A DNA stretch of 64,000 bases. Source: Gadus chalcogrammus (taxonomy: Eukaryota; Chordata; Actinopteri; Gadiformes; Gadidae). Positions 53,291 through 64,000 of this stretch are shown in pieces. Every line of letters starts with the position of its first letter. The first letter of the stretch is position 1. A program made the translations under genes and the position numbers. The DNA lies in NCBI RefSeq assembly GCF_026213295.1, contig NC_079434.1, forward strand, positions 8,235,857-8,299,856. Reading direction: 5' to 3'. The notes under the pieces are model-generated. The model was not told the origin of the DNA. It saw only the letters and a list, made by a program, of their open reading frames with translations, and made no database searches.

Positions 53291-53807
53291 CAGCCTCTAG
53301 AGGTGAACTAGAAAAGGGGTTCCTTTGGAGATTGACAGAAGAACATATGTGGGCCCCTAAACGCAGCACGCCCTTGTGCTATCAGGACCCACACCCCACC
53401 ATACACGCACACACACCCTCTTTCAGAGCCGCATCAGCCCTTATCAGCCAGCAGCTCAGACCTTAGCTCGAAGCTGAACTCTGAATGCATGCACTGTAAA
53501 GGTCAAATATTTTTCACGGGAAGCTAGCTAGACTGCTAGATGCTAACGGCACTAATAAGGAATGGTCCAATTCTCAGTTTTATCAGTATTATCAGTCTGA
53601 TTATATTTGTATTGTTATATGGTCATGTGGTTTCGGAGTTAAACTATAATTAGGCTCGATTTATGATGGTGGACGTTTACAACATGAGCTTTGAGTTTAA
53701 ATCAGATCTTGTGTACAATAAATAGTTTAAATACTGTAGTGCTGTATTACAAGATTACATTTCCAATGAAAGGTAATGATGAAAATGGTGATCCATTGGG
53801 ACAACAG

Positions 53808-53985
53808 ATAGTGTAGGGTAGGGGGTAGGGTGTTAGAATCCCAGCCGATAGGGAGGCCGACTGGGTTTCATCCCCAAACGTCCACAGTCTACCTGTAGCC
53901 TTCCTATATCAAGATACCCTACAACAATCCGCTCCTTATCTGAATTCACTTGGACTTAGGATAAAAGCCTCTGCTAAAAATATAG
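53808..53985 (+). mobile_element. tRNA-derived SINE
   Basis: A decayed tRNA-like head (TTAGAATCCCAGCC, GGGTTTCATCCCC) is followed by a body (CTGTAGCCTTCCTA) and the tail GGATAAAAGCCTCTGCTAAA, which is the conserved fish SINE 3' end. Confidence 0.72.
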
Positions 53986-54217
53986 TGATTATTAGATATA
54001 TTGGTACTGTCCAAACACCAGCCCTAGATATATATAATGCCCATTGGCACACTCTTCCTCGGTGGCTTTTCTGAACTCCTCCACCACCAGGACTCAGGGG
54101 GAAGATGTTTAAAACCGGTTTATTGTAGAGCTAGAAGGACAATGATACTCAGTGATCTATGCCGCCATGTAGCAGATCGCCCCACGTGTTTGTGATGACG
54201 GATGGTTTCCCCTCTGC

Positions 54218-54313
54218 ACATTGACTGCTCAATGCACAACAAATGTGCAACAAGTGTGCAGCCTCACCTGGCCCCAGAGTGCAATTAGTCTGCCTCGGCC
54301 AGGCGAGGCTGCT
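54218..54313 (+). mobile_element. Small foldback repeat, copy 1
   Basis: GCAGCCTCACCTGG at 54260-54273 faces CCAGGCGAGGCTGC at 54299-54312. The whole 95-bp segment, including the TTGACTGCTCAATG flank, recurs in inverse orientation at 58905-58990. Confidence 0.75.
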
Positions 54314-54608
54314 ATACAGTCGTCGTGAACAGACCCTCCGTATACACACAGAGGGCCTTCACCCCAGAGGAGATTGAATCTATTCTGGTACCTTTGTATC
54401 CAGTGCATTGATGATAGAAACATAACAATCAAATCTTCTAAATGCTGTATCGCTATAGCATTAACTTGAAATAGTTGTAGCTTAGTTCACCACTTTGCTA
54501 TTATTTTACTCTCTATACCCTTAAGGTGAGAGATCTAAGCTTTTACCTCATAGATGTAGCCTATTGCTTTGGCTGCAGGCTGCTTTTTATTTGTTATTTG
54601 TTTTTTTG

Positions 54609-55789
<1,181 letters not shown>

Positions 55790-56850
55790 ATTTAGGGGGG
55801 GTAGCATGTGCCATCCCAGCCCCCCCACGGACTTATAATGCGTTTTATTATCCATCCGTCTCGGAGGTCCGAGGACGTTGCCTAGCGACACGCCCGAACA
55901 CGCCCATTTTCCTCGGACGGCGAACTCGCCATCTCGGTTGAACTCAGTGGTGACCGAGCAAAATTCCGAGACAGAATTCAAGATGGCTGCGCCCAGTGTG
56001 ACTTGAAGCATGAACTGTTTTCATTGTGCTTGGACCGCTTTGGTGGTTTAAATGGCAATTTCAATCACTCGTATTACTGCAATACCTTACTGCGTCCGTA
56101 TCTCTGCCTACCTATTTTGGAGCGCCTGGTACTCTGCCAATGCTACCGCGACAACAGCTTTCCGGGTGGCGTCCATGTTTTCCTCCAACGACCGAGCGAA
56201 ATAATAAAACGCTTGAAGTGTGGGCGTGGCGTCAGATCCGAGATCCGAGTCGGTTCGCAGAGAATACTCAAACGCACCAGCCCTGCTTGTCAAGGCGAGA
56301 GTCTGTCTCTGCTCTCTATGGGCATCAGGAAAGGCCCCAATCTGCGTAAAGCGTGGAACACACTGGCCCAACCGTTGGCCATCTGAAACGTTCGGGGAGA
56401 CTCTGACGATTCTGGGAACAAATCTGTTTGCTGTCTGGTCCGAGTCGACATGAAAAGTCTGAGAGTGTTTGCGGGTGAGGATTTGATTTTGAACCATCGG
56501 ATACTCTTGATTGGTTGTGTGCTGCTAGCACACTGACGCTGATTAGCCAGCACAACGACGCTGACGCCGATGACTCTGATTCGCTGGCTGTGTGCCGCTA
56601 GCAAACAACCAGCGAATCAGCGCCCTATGTGGGAGGGGGCGGACTGGCGCCACGAGACTAGAGCCTGCATCTCGCTCAAGGGCAGAACGTACACGCTACT
56701 TTGTAGTTGGCACTGGCAATAGTCTTCGAGGTTTGTTTCAATGCAGCTTTTCTGCTGAACGGGTCAGACAAGAAGCAACGGTGTGGTCGGAAAAAGGAAC
56801 TTGGCCGCTGAGTCTGGGCGGTGTGTAGGCCCCTTTCAACACCAGGCATT
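55790..56850. other. CpG-rich patch, function unknown
   Basis: Richer in CpG than the surrounding 20 kb, with an RFX X-box-like word (GTTGCCTAGCGAC, about 55876). Near 56505-56630 imperfect direct and inverted repeats are built on TGTGTGCTGCTAGC and AACCAGCGAATCAGC. Several frames of 70-130 codons stay open on both strands, none recognised. It could be a promoter/CpG island or part of a transposon. Confidence 0.4.
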
Positions 56851-57954
56851 ACGCCAGAACGTCTACTCACACAGTCTGGTGTATTCGAGAGCTCCAGTTG
56901 GTCTGACCCATGTAAACCAACCCCAGTTTAAATTACACTACGCTCCAACAAACCGAAGACAGAAACAATAAATACAGGACTTTATAGAAACCCTGTGATC
57001 CGCGAGTGTTGGTCAACCGAATGTTTTGAAGCGCTGATCCGTTGGAATGATATTATTTGATTAGACAGCTTCCTTACCGTCATGATAAAATGTTAATATT
57101 AATAGTAAATAGTTAAAGTTCAATCTTTCTTCTTAGATTCTCACATGAAAATTGGTCCATGGGTCACATTCATTTTTTATTTCGGACACTCAAAACAGAA
57201 ACCCATGGTCTTGTAGAATAACAATTGGCATTTCATGAAAGAATGAAAGAAAGGAAGAATAGCCATCACATCAAACCATCCACTATGGATTTGAGATAGT
57301 TTAACCCACATACATCCAACATACGACACAAACAAAGGATAATACCTACAGCACGTACATGAAGCATATACCAAACACATTCTGTCCACTGTCCTGCCCT
57401 GCACTTAGTTCATTCAATGATCAATGAATTCCACAATCAGGGACCTCACTATTACTACTACAAAGAAAATCAATATTCCGACGTTTTGCCGTAAGGCCAG
57501 AACTGACATTACCTAATGGTAACTCATTGTCAACACAAGGTCAAAGTACAGTGACTGCGTCCGACAGTTGTGGAACAAAAGCCAGCTGAACGACGGCACT
57601 GTGGCCATGGTTCACATCAGAAACGTTTCTATGCACACATTCGCTCCGGCGCATAAATAACAATGACCCTGTTCTTTTATCTCTCTAACTACTTCCCCAC
57701 CCTTTAAAGGTTTATCACTTTATGGTTTCACGGTAGTTTTCATTGTTTTATGATTACTTGTCCCCTGAGAATTTATATCTTATTGTAAATCACTCGGAAA
57801 TGTTCAATAAACCACTTCCATTTGAAAAGTGCACTACAAATTTGTCTATTCTTAGTATTTGTTATCTACACATAATTGACAAGGATAATTTAATATGTTT
57901 ATCACATTGGATAATTGTATAACAACATATAATCAACGGTATGTTGTGAAACAG

Positions 57955-58030
57955 CTGGATAGTGCCATAGTGGTTAGTGTGTTCGCTCCCCAACCTTAGC
58001 CCATACCTTGGCTTACCAAATACTAAATGT
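57955..58030 (+). mobile_element. tRNA-like SINE head fragment
   Basis: CCATAGTGGTTAGTGTGTTC resembles a tRNA A-box region, followed by a decayed body. It is the same family as the copy starting near 58745 (TTCAGTGGTTAGTG). Confidence 0.5.
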
Positions 58031-58084
58031 CATGTATAGCTAGTGGCTTTGGTTGGGGCGCTATGGTGATGCGTCATGTGATTC

Positions 58085-58125
58085 CTCAGAGCGCGCATGC
58101 ATTGCTGCTGCATGCGCGCTCTGAG
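58085..58125. repeat. Perfect GC-rich hairpin
   Basis: 16-bp arms CTCAGAGCGCGCATGC (58085-58100) and its exact complement (58110-58125), with a 9-nt loop. The arms contain GCGCATGC-type words close to NRF1 half-sites. Confidence 0.9.
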
Positions 58126-58207
58126 CTGCAACATGTCAGGCTACATGTTCATCACAGACGAGCAGCGGCCATCAGCTGACCGCTGAATGTCTGACCGACT
58201 GTCAGTG

Positions 58208-58500
<293 letters not shown>

Positions 58501-58739
58501 TCTATCTGATGACATTGTTGTGGGTTAAACGGTCACAACTCATACCAATCACGCTGCAGTGGCAGTAGATGCCGTTCTGTTCTGCATTGGCGCGGATACA
58601 AGACAACAGACCTCATGACATAGCAGCCTGCAACATGCTTCTCCTTCATGCAGAGATTAAAGATAAAGAGATTAAACACAGCTTGAACTTGTTTAGGACA
58701 GAACTCTGTAACAGACATTTAGCATTCCTCAAAATAGGT

Positions 58740-58872
58740 ATCGTTCAGTGGTTAGTGTAGTGTTGAAGTCCGAGCGGAAAGGTTCTGTGTTTGACATCAA
58801 ATGTCTGCAGCCTTCCTGCAGACATCAATGAGCAAGATGATCCCTAACCCCTACCTACTCTCAATGGCCTAG
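58740..58872 (+). mobile_element. tRNA-derived SINE, partial
   Basis: The head TTCAGTGGTTAGTG is followed by GTCTGCAGCCTTCCTGCAGA and a CAAGATGATCCCTAAC block, matching the body order of the copy at 53808-53985. The conserved tail is absent. Confidence 0.6.
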
Positions 58873-58904
58873 TGGAGTCTGTGTGGATGGGGGCTGGTTA
58901 AAGC

Positions 58905-58990
58905 AGCCTCGCCTGGTCCGAGCCTGACTGATTGGACTCGGGGGCGGGGCGAGGCTGCACACTCGTTGCACATTGAGCAGTCAATGTGAA
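58905..58990 (-). mobile_element. Small foldback repeat, copy 2
   Basis: GCAGCCTCGCCTGG and GGGGCGAGGCTGC face each other around a GC-rich centre. The reverse complement aligns along its length to 54218-54313. Confidence 0.75.
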
Positions 58991-59167
58991 CATGTTAAAT
59001 CAGCCGGCACCACGCACACGGAACATGGAGTACCAGGTCCTGTATCCTTGTCTACAAACTTCAACAACAACCCGGATTTCTAACACCATCACCCTGCGTG
59101 GAGTGGGGCATGGACCTTGTTACAGACCTTTACCTAAAACACTGTATGTTGCTTTGGATAAAATTAC

Positions 59168-59400
59168 AATTTCAATTACAATGAGGGCATTTAGAAGACG
59201 CTTTTATCCAAAGCCACTTACATCGGTTAATACACACATTGACACACGGATGGCAGAGTCAACCATGCAAGGCGACAGCCAGCTCGTCAGGAGCAGTTAG
59301 GGTTAATTGTCTTGCTCAAGGACACATGAACACTCAGCTAGGAGGAGCTCGGGATCAAACTAGCAACCTTTCGGTTACAAGGCCAAACGTAAAAGGGTCT
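59168..59400 (-). mobile_element. Near full-length tRNA-derived SINE
   Basis: On the minus strand: a tRNA-like head (AACCGAAAGGTTGCTAG, GATCCCGAGCTCC), the body phrase TCCTTGAGCAAGACAATTAA, GACGAGCTGGCTGTCGCCTT, then the tail GGCTTTGGATAAAAGCGTCT and a short ATTGTAATTG repeat. This order is typical of the widespread fish SINE. Confidence 0.8.
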
Positions 59401-59767
59401 GAACATGCAGGATATACAGGATCTATATAAGGAAAAACTAAATGTACAGTTTAACCATGATCCATCAGTTCCTTGAGGGAAGTTTGCTCCAGCCCCCTCA
59501 CATAAGTCCCCCCCCCCCCCCTCAGGAGCCTGAAACAGAACTAGACCACTAAATCATATAGTCCCAGTGCTCCCGAAGCAAGGCCAACCAATGGAAGCCG
59601 GGGGCAGCTGTGTGAGTGAGATAGCCCCCCAGGGACCTCCCCACCCCGCTACAGCTGTCACAACACCAGGAGACATCGCAGAACCGGCCGTACAGCTAGT
59701 GAGCATATTCCGTAAGGGCCCAATGGAACAGGACGGCCATTTTGAATTGGGCTAAAAAGGTAATGGT

Positions 59768-59793
59768 GGGGGGGGGGGGGGGGGGGGGGGGGG
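59768..59793. repeat. Poly-G run
   Basis: 26 consecutive G residues. Confidence 0.93.
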
Positions 59794-60009
59794 AACGGCG
59801 AGGGGAGTAGACACGCACACGCAAACACAAGCACTAATTTCTCCCCGTCTCTGTGGGCACAAAATCTTAACAGTGGAACAGTGATCCCAGTAACTATGGC
59901 TGCTCCTCCTCTTGACGTCTGAGCCAGAGAGAGTCTGGAGAGTTCTGCAGTCCTCTTCCAGGGTTTATTCCTGGAGCGACCTAGCAGACGGACAAACCTG
60001 CTCTGTTGA

Positions 60010-60291
60010 GCAGCCTCTGTTGTCCAGCCAAACCGTATGGGTGTCGTGTCGATCTGGACCAGAGGGAAACACAGACGTTCCTCTTCAGGATCTGAGGAGG
60101 ACAGGCTCACTTCAAAGAAAGGGGATGAAGTCAGGATACAACATGAGGCTGTTGGCAAGCTGACAGCAGAGATCAACTTTTGGCTAACAGTTGGCCAACC
60201 TGAAATTGTTGCCGGTGGTTTACGAAACTCTTTTGGCGCTCCTTGGTTACTGGCAATTGCTAACCATGACACACTGGAACTTCTCTATTGA
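60010..60291 (+). CDS. Unrecognised open frame, possible terminal exon
   Basis: Open from just after a TGA (about 60007) to TGA at 60289-60291. A plausible acceptor (TGTTGTCCAG) lies just before CCAAACCGTATGG, and an AATAAA lies at 60543-60548. The frame from ATG 60037 gives 84 residues: basic and Ser/Glu-rich at first (KHRRSSSGSEEDR), then hydrophobic (NFWLTVGQPEIV, APWLLAIAN). I do not recognise a family. It would converge with the carbonic anhydrase gene. It may be chance or a transposon remnant. Confidence 0.25.
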   Translation, partial: AASVVQPNRMGVVSIWTRGKHRRSSSGSEEDRLTSKKGDEVRIQHEAVGKLTAEINFWLTVGQPEIVAGGLRNSFGAPWLLAIANHDTLELLY

Positions 60292-60588
60292 CACCAGTGT
60301 TTTCCCACCGTCGATCGATCGACTTGGCGGGATTCCTAGTGCCTAATGTGTTCCATTGAACCTCGGCTTGGAACCTCTCTACGTGAGAGCTGGAAGAGGT
60401 GTTGTTTGATTTAAAATAATGAATTACTGCTAACTCTAAAACTACGTTTTCTTACAGATGATTGTACCCCAACTGATTAGATGATGAAGATTACATTATG
60501 AATAACATTTTCTTTTGCTTTTATATACAAACAGTTTGAGTCAATAAAGAAAATTAGACGTCACCAAAAACAGTTGTCACAAAATATA

Positions 60589-60594
60589 TTTATT
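60589..60594 (-). promoter_or_regulatory. Candidate polyadenylation signal of the carbonic anhydrase gene
   Basis: TTTATT on plus is AATAAA on the gene strand, about 1.55 kb beyond the stop at 62146. The sequence between is mostly non-repetitive, apart from a GT tract at 61450-61475, consistent with a long 3'UTR. Positional assignment only. Confidence 0.4.
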
Positions 60595-62145
60595 CAGCTA
60601 ACAAAATGTCCACTTCAAAAATGGCAGAATGGCAATGACTGATTTCATGGTCCAGAAACAATTGGTATAAGGCAGATTTCTTTTTGTTGCTTTTTGCACC
60701 AAACACAATCATCATAATTATGCTCATGATTATTCATTACTCCTTGTAGATTTCCATTTTTCTTTAATTATCATTTAAGTCTTAAGATATTGTGGTCCAA
60801 CTTTAAAAGTATCTCCATGATGTCGGCTTAGTTAGGCTTCAAACGGAGCACCAGGGTGAGACTAGCATTGGCTCGGAGAAACATGACAGTTGGCGTTGTG
60901 CAGTGACCAACATGGCCGCTCCTTTAACAGGAGATGTTTGTGCGTTTTTCAAAACATGTTAGCACACGACACAGTTTCATTAAAACTGACGAAACAAGAC
61001 AAATAAATGACATGGTATACAAAATAATTCTTTGTCATGCGACCAGTTTTCTTTTTCTCTTGCCGTCACTTCCTCGCAACAAATTAGACTAAACATTAAG
61101 ACGTCACATTCGAAATTTCATTCAGCAAGCAAGAAAATGTAGAAATCACTTGATCACAAATCCAATTTTTTTTTCTATTCGTACAATACATCACATGTAT
61201 TACTAGGTAGGTACTATGTACTTAAGTATGTACTACTGTATGTATTCCTATGGAGCTCATTTAGAAAACAGATTTCCTCACAACACGGGACAGATGCATT
61301 GGATGTGGAACCGGGTATTGATTAAACAGAGCTATGCTACTCGCGCTAGCATGTTAATGCTAACGTGGTTCAAATGTTGTACTCAAACAGTAGTCACAAA
61401 GCAGGTCAGTGCCCACAGGCATGGCCTATACCTCCTGTGCATGTTAGCGCATGTGTGTGTGTGTGTGTGTGTGTGCATGTGCGTCAGAGGCGGATTTTCA
61501 GAAGCAGTTGGTCGTGCTCGCTATGCCTACCACTGCGTGTTTTAAGCTGGCGTGATCCTGCAGGGCAACGGGCAGAGGGAGATTACAGACCGACGTGCAG
61601 GATGAGAGATGGCTCGGCCATCTGTACGTCTGTCTGCAACCCATGCAGTCATGAATTGATGACAGAATCCAAGACCCCCTCCCCCGTAGCATAGCGTTCT
61701 GCCTCTAACTGGCTGCTTGGTTAGAATCTCAAAATTGGCAGGGCTACAGCTTGAAGCTAACACCAGCTAACGTAAGCTAACAGCCGGCACTTTCACCGCA
61801 AGCTTTGTCTCACGCCGGAGTGACGGAGAGCGGCCGAGTGCCGTGTGTGGCGACGCCGGCGCAGCAGCACTTCCACTGTTCCTAGGAGATGAATTACGCT
61901 CTGGGCACGATCTCTGGTTGGTTGGGAAATCTAAATGTCATTCTAAGCGGCGGGGGAGGCTATGTGTTCGATTAACACGCTTGGCGGGGGTTGAGGGATG
62001 GGGGTAGCGGTGGCAGTGGCTTTTATCTTTTTCTATTCAGCTCGTTCCTTTCTGGTCATGGGCCGACTGCTTTGTGGCACTCTGAAGAAGTAGGAGGGGG
62101 GGGGAGCAGGGGGGACGCGGGTGAGGACGGAGGAGGTGGGGGGTC

Positions 62146-64000
62146 TTATTTGAAGGAGGCCTTCACGGCACGGCCCTTCAGGGGCTGGGGGGGGCGGTAG
62201 TTGTCCACCATGCAGCAGGCGGCCTCGCCCACGCCGCTGAACTGAAGAGCTCTGAAGCTGGCCATCTGTGGAACGAGAGAGGGAAGAGGAGGAGGAGAAG
62301 AAGAGGGTGGTTAGACACCGTCACCTCATTGGCTACCGTCTAATGGGCCAATGCTAACAGGGCTAACAGTGACCAGGGCGTATGAATGTCAGTCGGAGGG
62401 TTCCCGGTTCGAACCCCAATATCCAATATATACATGTAGGCATGCTTCACCAATCTATCCCCAGCCAACTCCTTGGTGATAGGTATCTTAAGCTCACTTC
62501 AAGTGTCTTTGGGTAAAGACGTCTGCTAAACTGACGACAAAGGTGTTGAGTGGTTGCTTGTTGGAATATAAATAATGGGCCCTGTTTAGTTGATGGATTA
62601 GGGGAAGGAGGTGTGGCTGTGGGTCTACAAGTGCTGAAATGGACGGAAAATCGAACTGGAAGGAAGTGAAACTAAAACTGCATCTTCTAGCAAGCGGTGT
62701 TACTAAATAGCATGCCAGTAGGTTATAGGTTTCTGCCTTAGTGCTTCAGACGGCTGGTGATGGCTGATCACTTTCAGTCTCTCAATGCACCACAAGACCA
62801 CCACTCTATTGGACAATCCCTGATATCTGAAGAATATCAATATATTGACAGCTAATATCAATGAAATGATAGTTGTAATCCTTGATCATACATGGAAATA
62901 TGAATAACTGATAATATTCAAATGGCCACTTTCGAATGAAATGATGATAGTCTCAACTTGTTGGGAACTGGAACGACTTGTTTTTTGCAATGTGCCAAAG
63001 TTGTGTCCACACTGCACCTGTTTACTATGAAGACAAACAATCCCTGTCTACTGGTCACATGACCTCCATATCCCAACAATCCCACTAGAGGAAGTGGAGG
63101 TCAATTGAACTGAGGGTGATATGGTAAATATTTAGATGTTTAAGCTTAGTAGAAAACCCCAACAGCTGTGATTCTGCACTCATTGTGTGAGGCAAGTGCC
63201 CCCTTCTTGTGCAGTCTGGCGACATTCCCCTGCTACATAACTCAAGGTACAACATACAAACAAACAGCTTACTTTACAGTAAACTTAGGAAAGTCTCACA
63301 GAGGCGTTCACATCTGTTCATAAATAAATGTTAAAAAAGTGTGGTCACACGTAAAAACCCTCACTTATGACCGCAATCAAACTCCAGTCCTCATCATAGC
63401 CAGTCTAGATCAGCTCCCCTGATACGCTCGGTCATAGTCACACAAGGATGAGTGCTGTTTCTGTCCTAACTCCTCCACAATGAGAGTCTTCTTCTCTGGG
63501 CTTGGATTGGGTTTCCCCAGGTGAAAACCTGGATCCGCGCCGGACAATCCTCTCCTTGATTCAGGTTGTAATGGCGAGAATAATAAGAGGTGGGCATCGA
63601 TATTATCAGCACGCTGTGCTTGGGCCCTGCCTGTGTGAGTGTGAGCTGCCCCCTCTCTTATCCCATCTACGGCAAATAGCCTCTGGACTGGCCAGCAGGG
63701 GGTGGTAGGTGGGTTTACCTGGGCAGGGCTGACGGAGATGGTCTCCTTGCAGACGATCCAGGTCACGCTCTCCAGCAGAGGGGGTGTGGTCAGGGAGCCG
63801 TCGTAGGTCCAATAGTCGAGGCAACCGGGCAGAAGGGTTGTGGGGTCGAAGCCGGGGAAGGTGGTCTGGGTGCCCTGAGAGGGAAAGCGGCGGGAGAAAA
63901 GTGAGCAGGGGGGGTGGTCGTGGTCGGAGGACGGGACACGTAAATGAAGGAGGAAGGGAGCTAGGTGGGATGAAGAGCAAGCGAGTCTTACTTTGGTCTT
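62146..64000 (-). CDS. ca2: Cytosolic alpha-carbonic anhydrase, C-terminal exons (5' part outside window)
   Basis: Exons: 64000-63992 (end of an exon, encoding KTK, then GTAAGA), 63874-63719 (156 nt, phase 0) and 62265-62146 ending in TAA. The 156-nt exon has [16 protein letters not shown] and [16 protein letters not shown]. The Thr-Thr pair (T199/T200 in human CA2 numbering) and the Trp of VTWIV are present. The last exon has [15 protein letters not shown] and ends in KASFK, the ending seen in fish erythrocyte/cytosolic CA2-like (cahz) proteins. The enzyme interconverts CO2 and bicarbonate using zinc; the three zinc-binding His residues are encoded upstream of the window. CA7 or another cytosolic paralogue is the main alternative, so the symbol is tentative. 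A SINE sits in the last intron. Confidence 0.92.
62360..62542 (+). mobile_element. tRNA-derived SINE in the last carbonic anhydrase intron
   Basis: A well-preserved B-box-like CGGTTCGAACCCC near 62407, the body, then TTTGGGTAAAGACGTCTGCTAAA-like tail words. Same tail family as 53808-53985 and 59168-59400, inserted antisense to the host gene. Confidence 0.75.

Noticed and set aside
56108..56497. 129-codon minus-strand frame in the CpG-rich patch
   Set aside because: CpG-rich DNA keeps several frames open on both strands here. I suspected a transposon-derived protein but could not name a motif.
59658..60272. 204-codon minus-strand frame
   Set aside because: It includes a proline run translated from the poly-G tract and overlaps a better-supported plus-strand candidate; no family recognised.

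Overview
This is a teleost fish nuclear genome segment. Vertebrate-type split genes with GT/GC-AG introns, L2/CR1-like, hAT and Tc1/mariner-type transposons, tRNA-derived SINEs of the usual fish type, and very dense CA, GA and GT microsatellites all point that way. The STR density recalls gadiform (cod-like) genomes, but that is inference, not proof.

Genes. (1) 1-4830 (+): 3' part of an animal type I polyketide synthase (PKS) gene; the KS lies off the left edge. (2) 8544-17620 (-): a second, paralogous PKS. I can assemble it from five small KS exons and one giant last exon of about 5.6 kb, giving KS-AT-DH-degenerate ER-KR-ACP with no thioesterase. The two PKS genes converge tail to tail across about 3.7 kb. 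(3) 20044-23522 (-): a complete seven-exon short-chain dehydrogenase/reductase of the retinol dehydrogenase 11/12 type (297 aa). (4) 62146-64000 (-): the last exons of a cytosolic carbonic anhydrase (ca2/cahz-like), running off the right edge, with a long 3'UTR down to about 60.57 kb.

The rest is repeats. 24.0-27.85 kb holds a CAG-rich minisatellite abutting a decayed non-LTR retrotransposon with a 2A-like motif. 28.09-29.34 kb is a decayed Tc1/mariner/IS630-type transposon with visible inverted ends. 30-48 kb is a gene-free stretch of microsatellites, minisatellites and a local segmental duplication. 48.6-50.3 kb is a hAT remnant with matching ends. 50-60 kb carries more microsatellites, SINEs, foldback elements and a CpG-rich patch.

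Biology. Both PKSs keep the AT, DH, KR and ACP catalytic residues. Both lack the glycine-rich NADPH loop of the enoylreductase region and end after the ACP, so unsaturated (polyene-like) products are predicted, as for the bird psittacofulvin PKS. Fish PKS genes have been linked to otolith nucleation, so two PKS genes, an SDR and a carbonic anhydrase in one 64 kb window is a suggestive but unproven neighbourhood. The KS part of the second PKS contains a patch of about 230 bp with several one-base frame breaks, either a local assembly error or an inactivating lesion.
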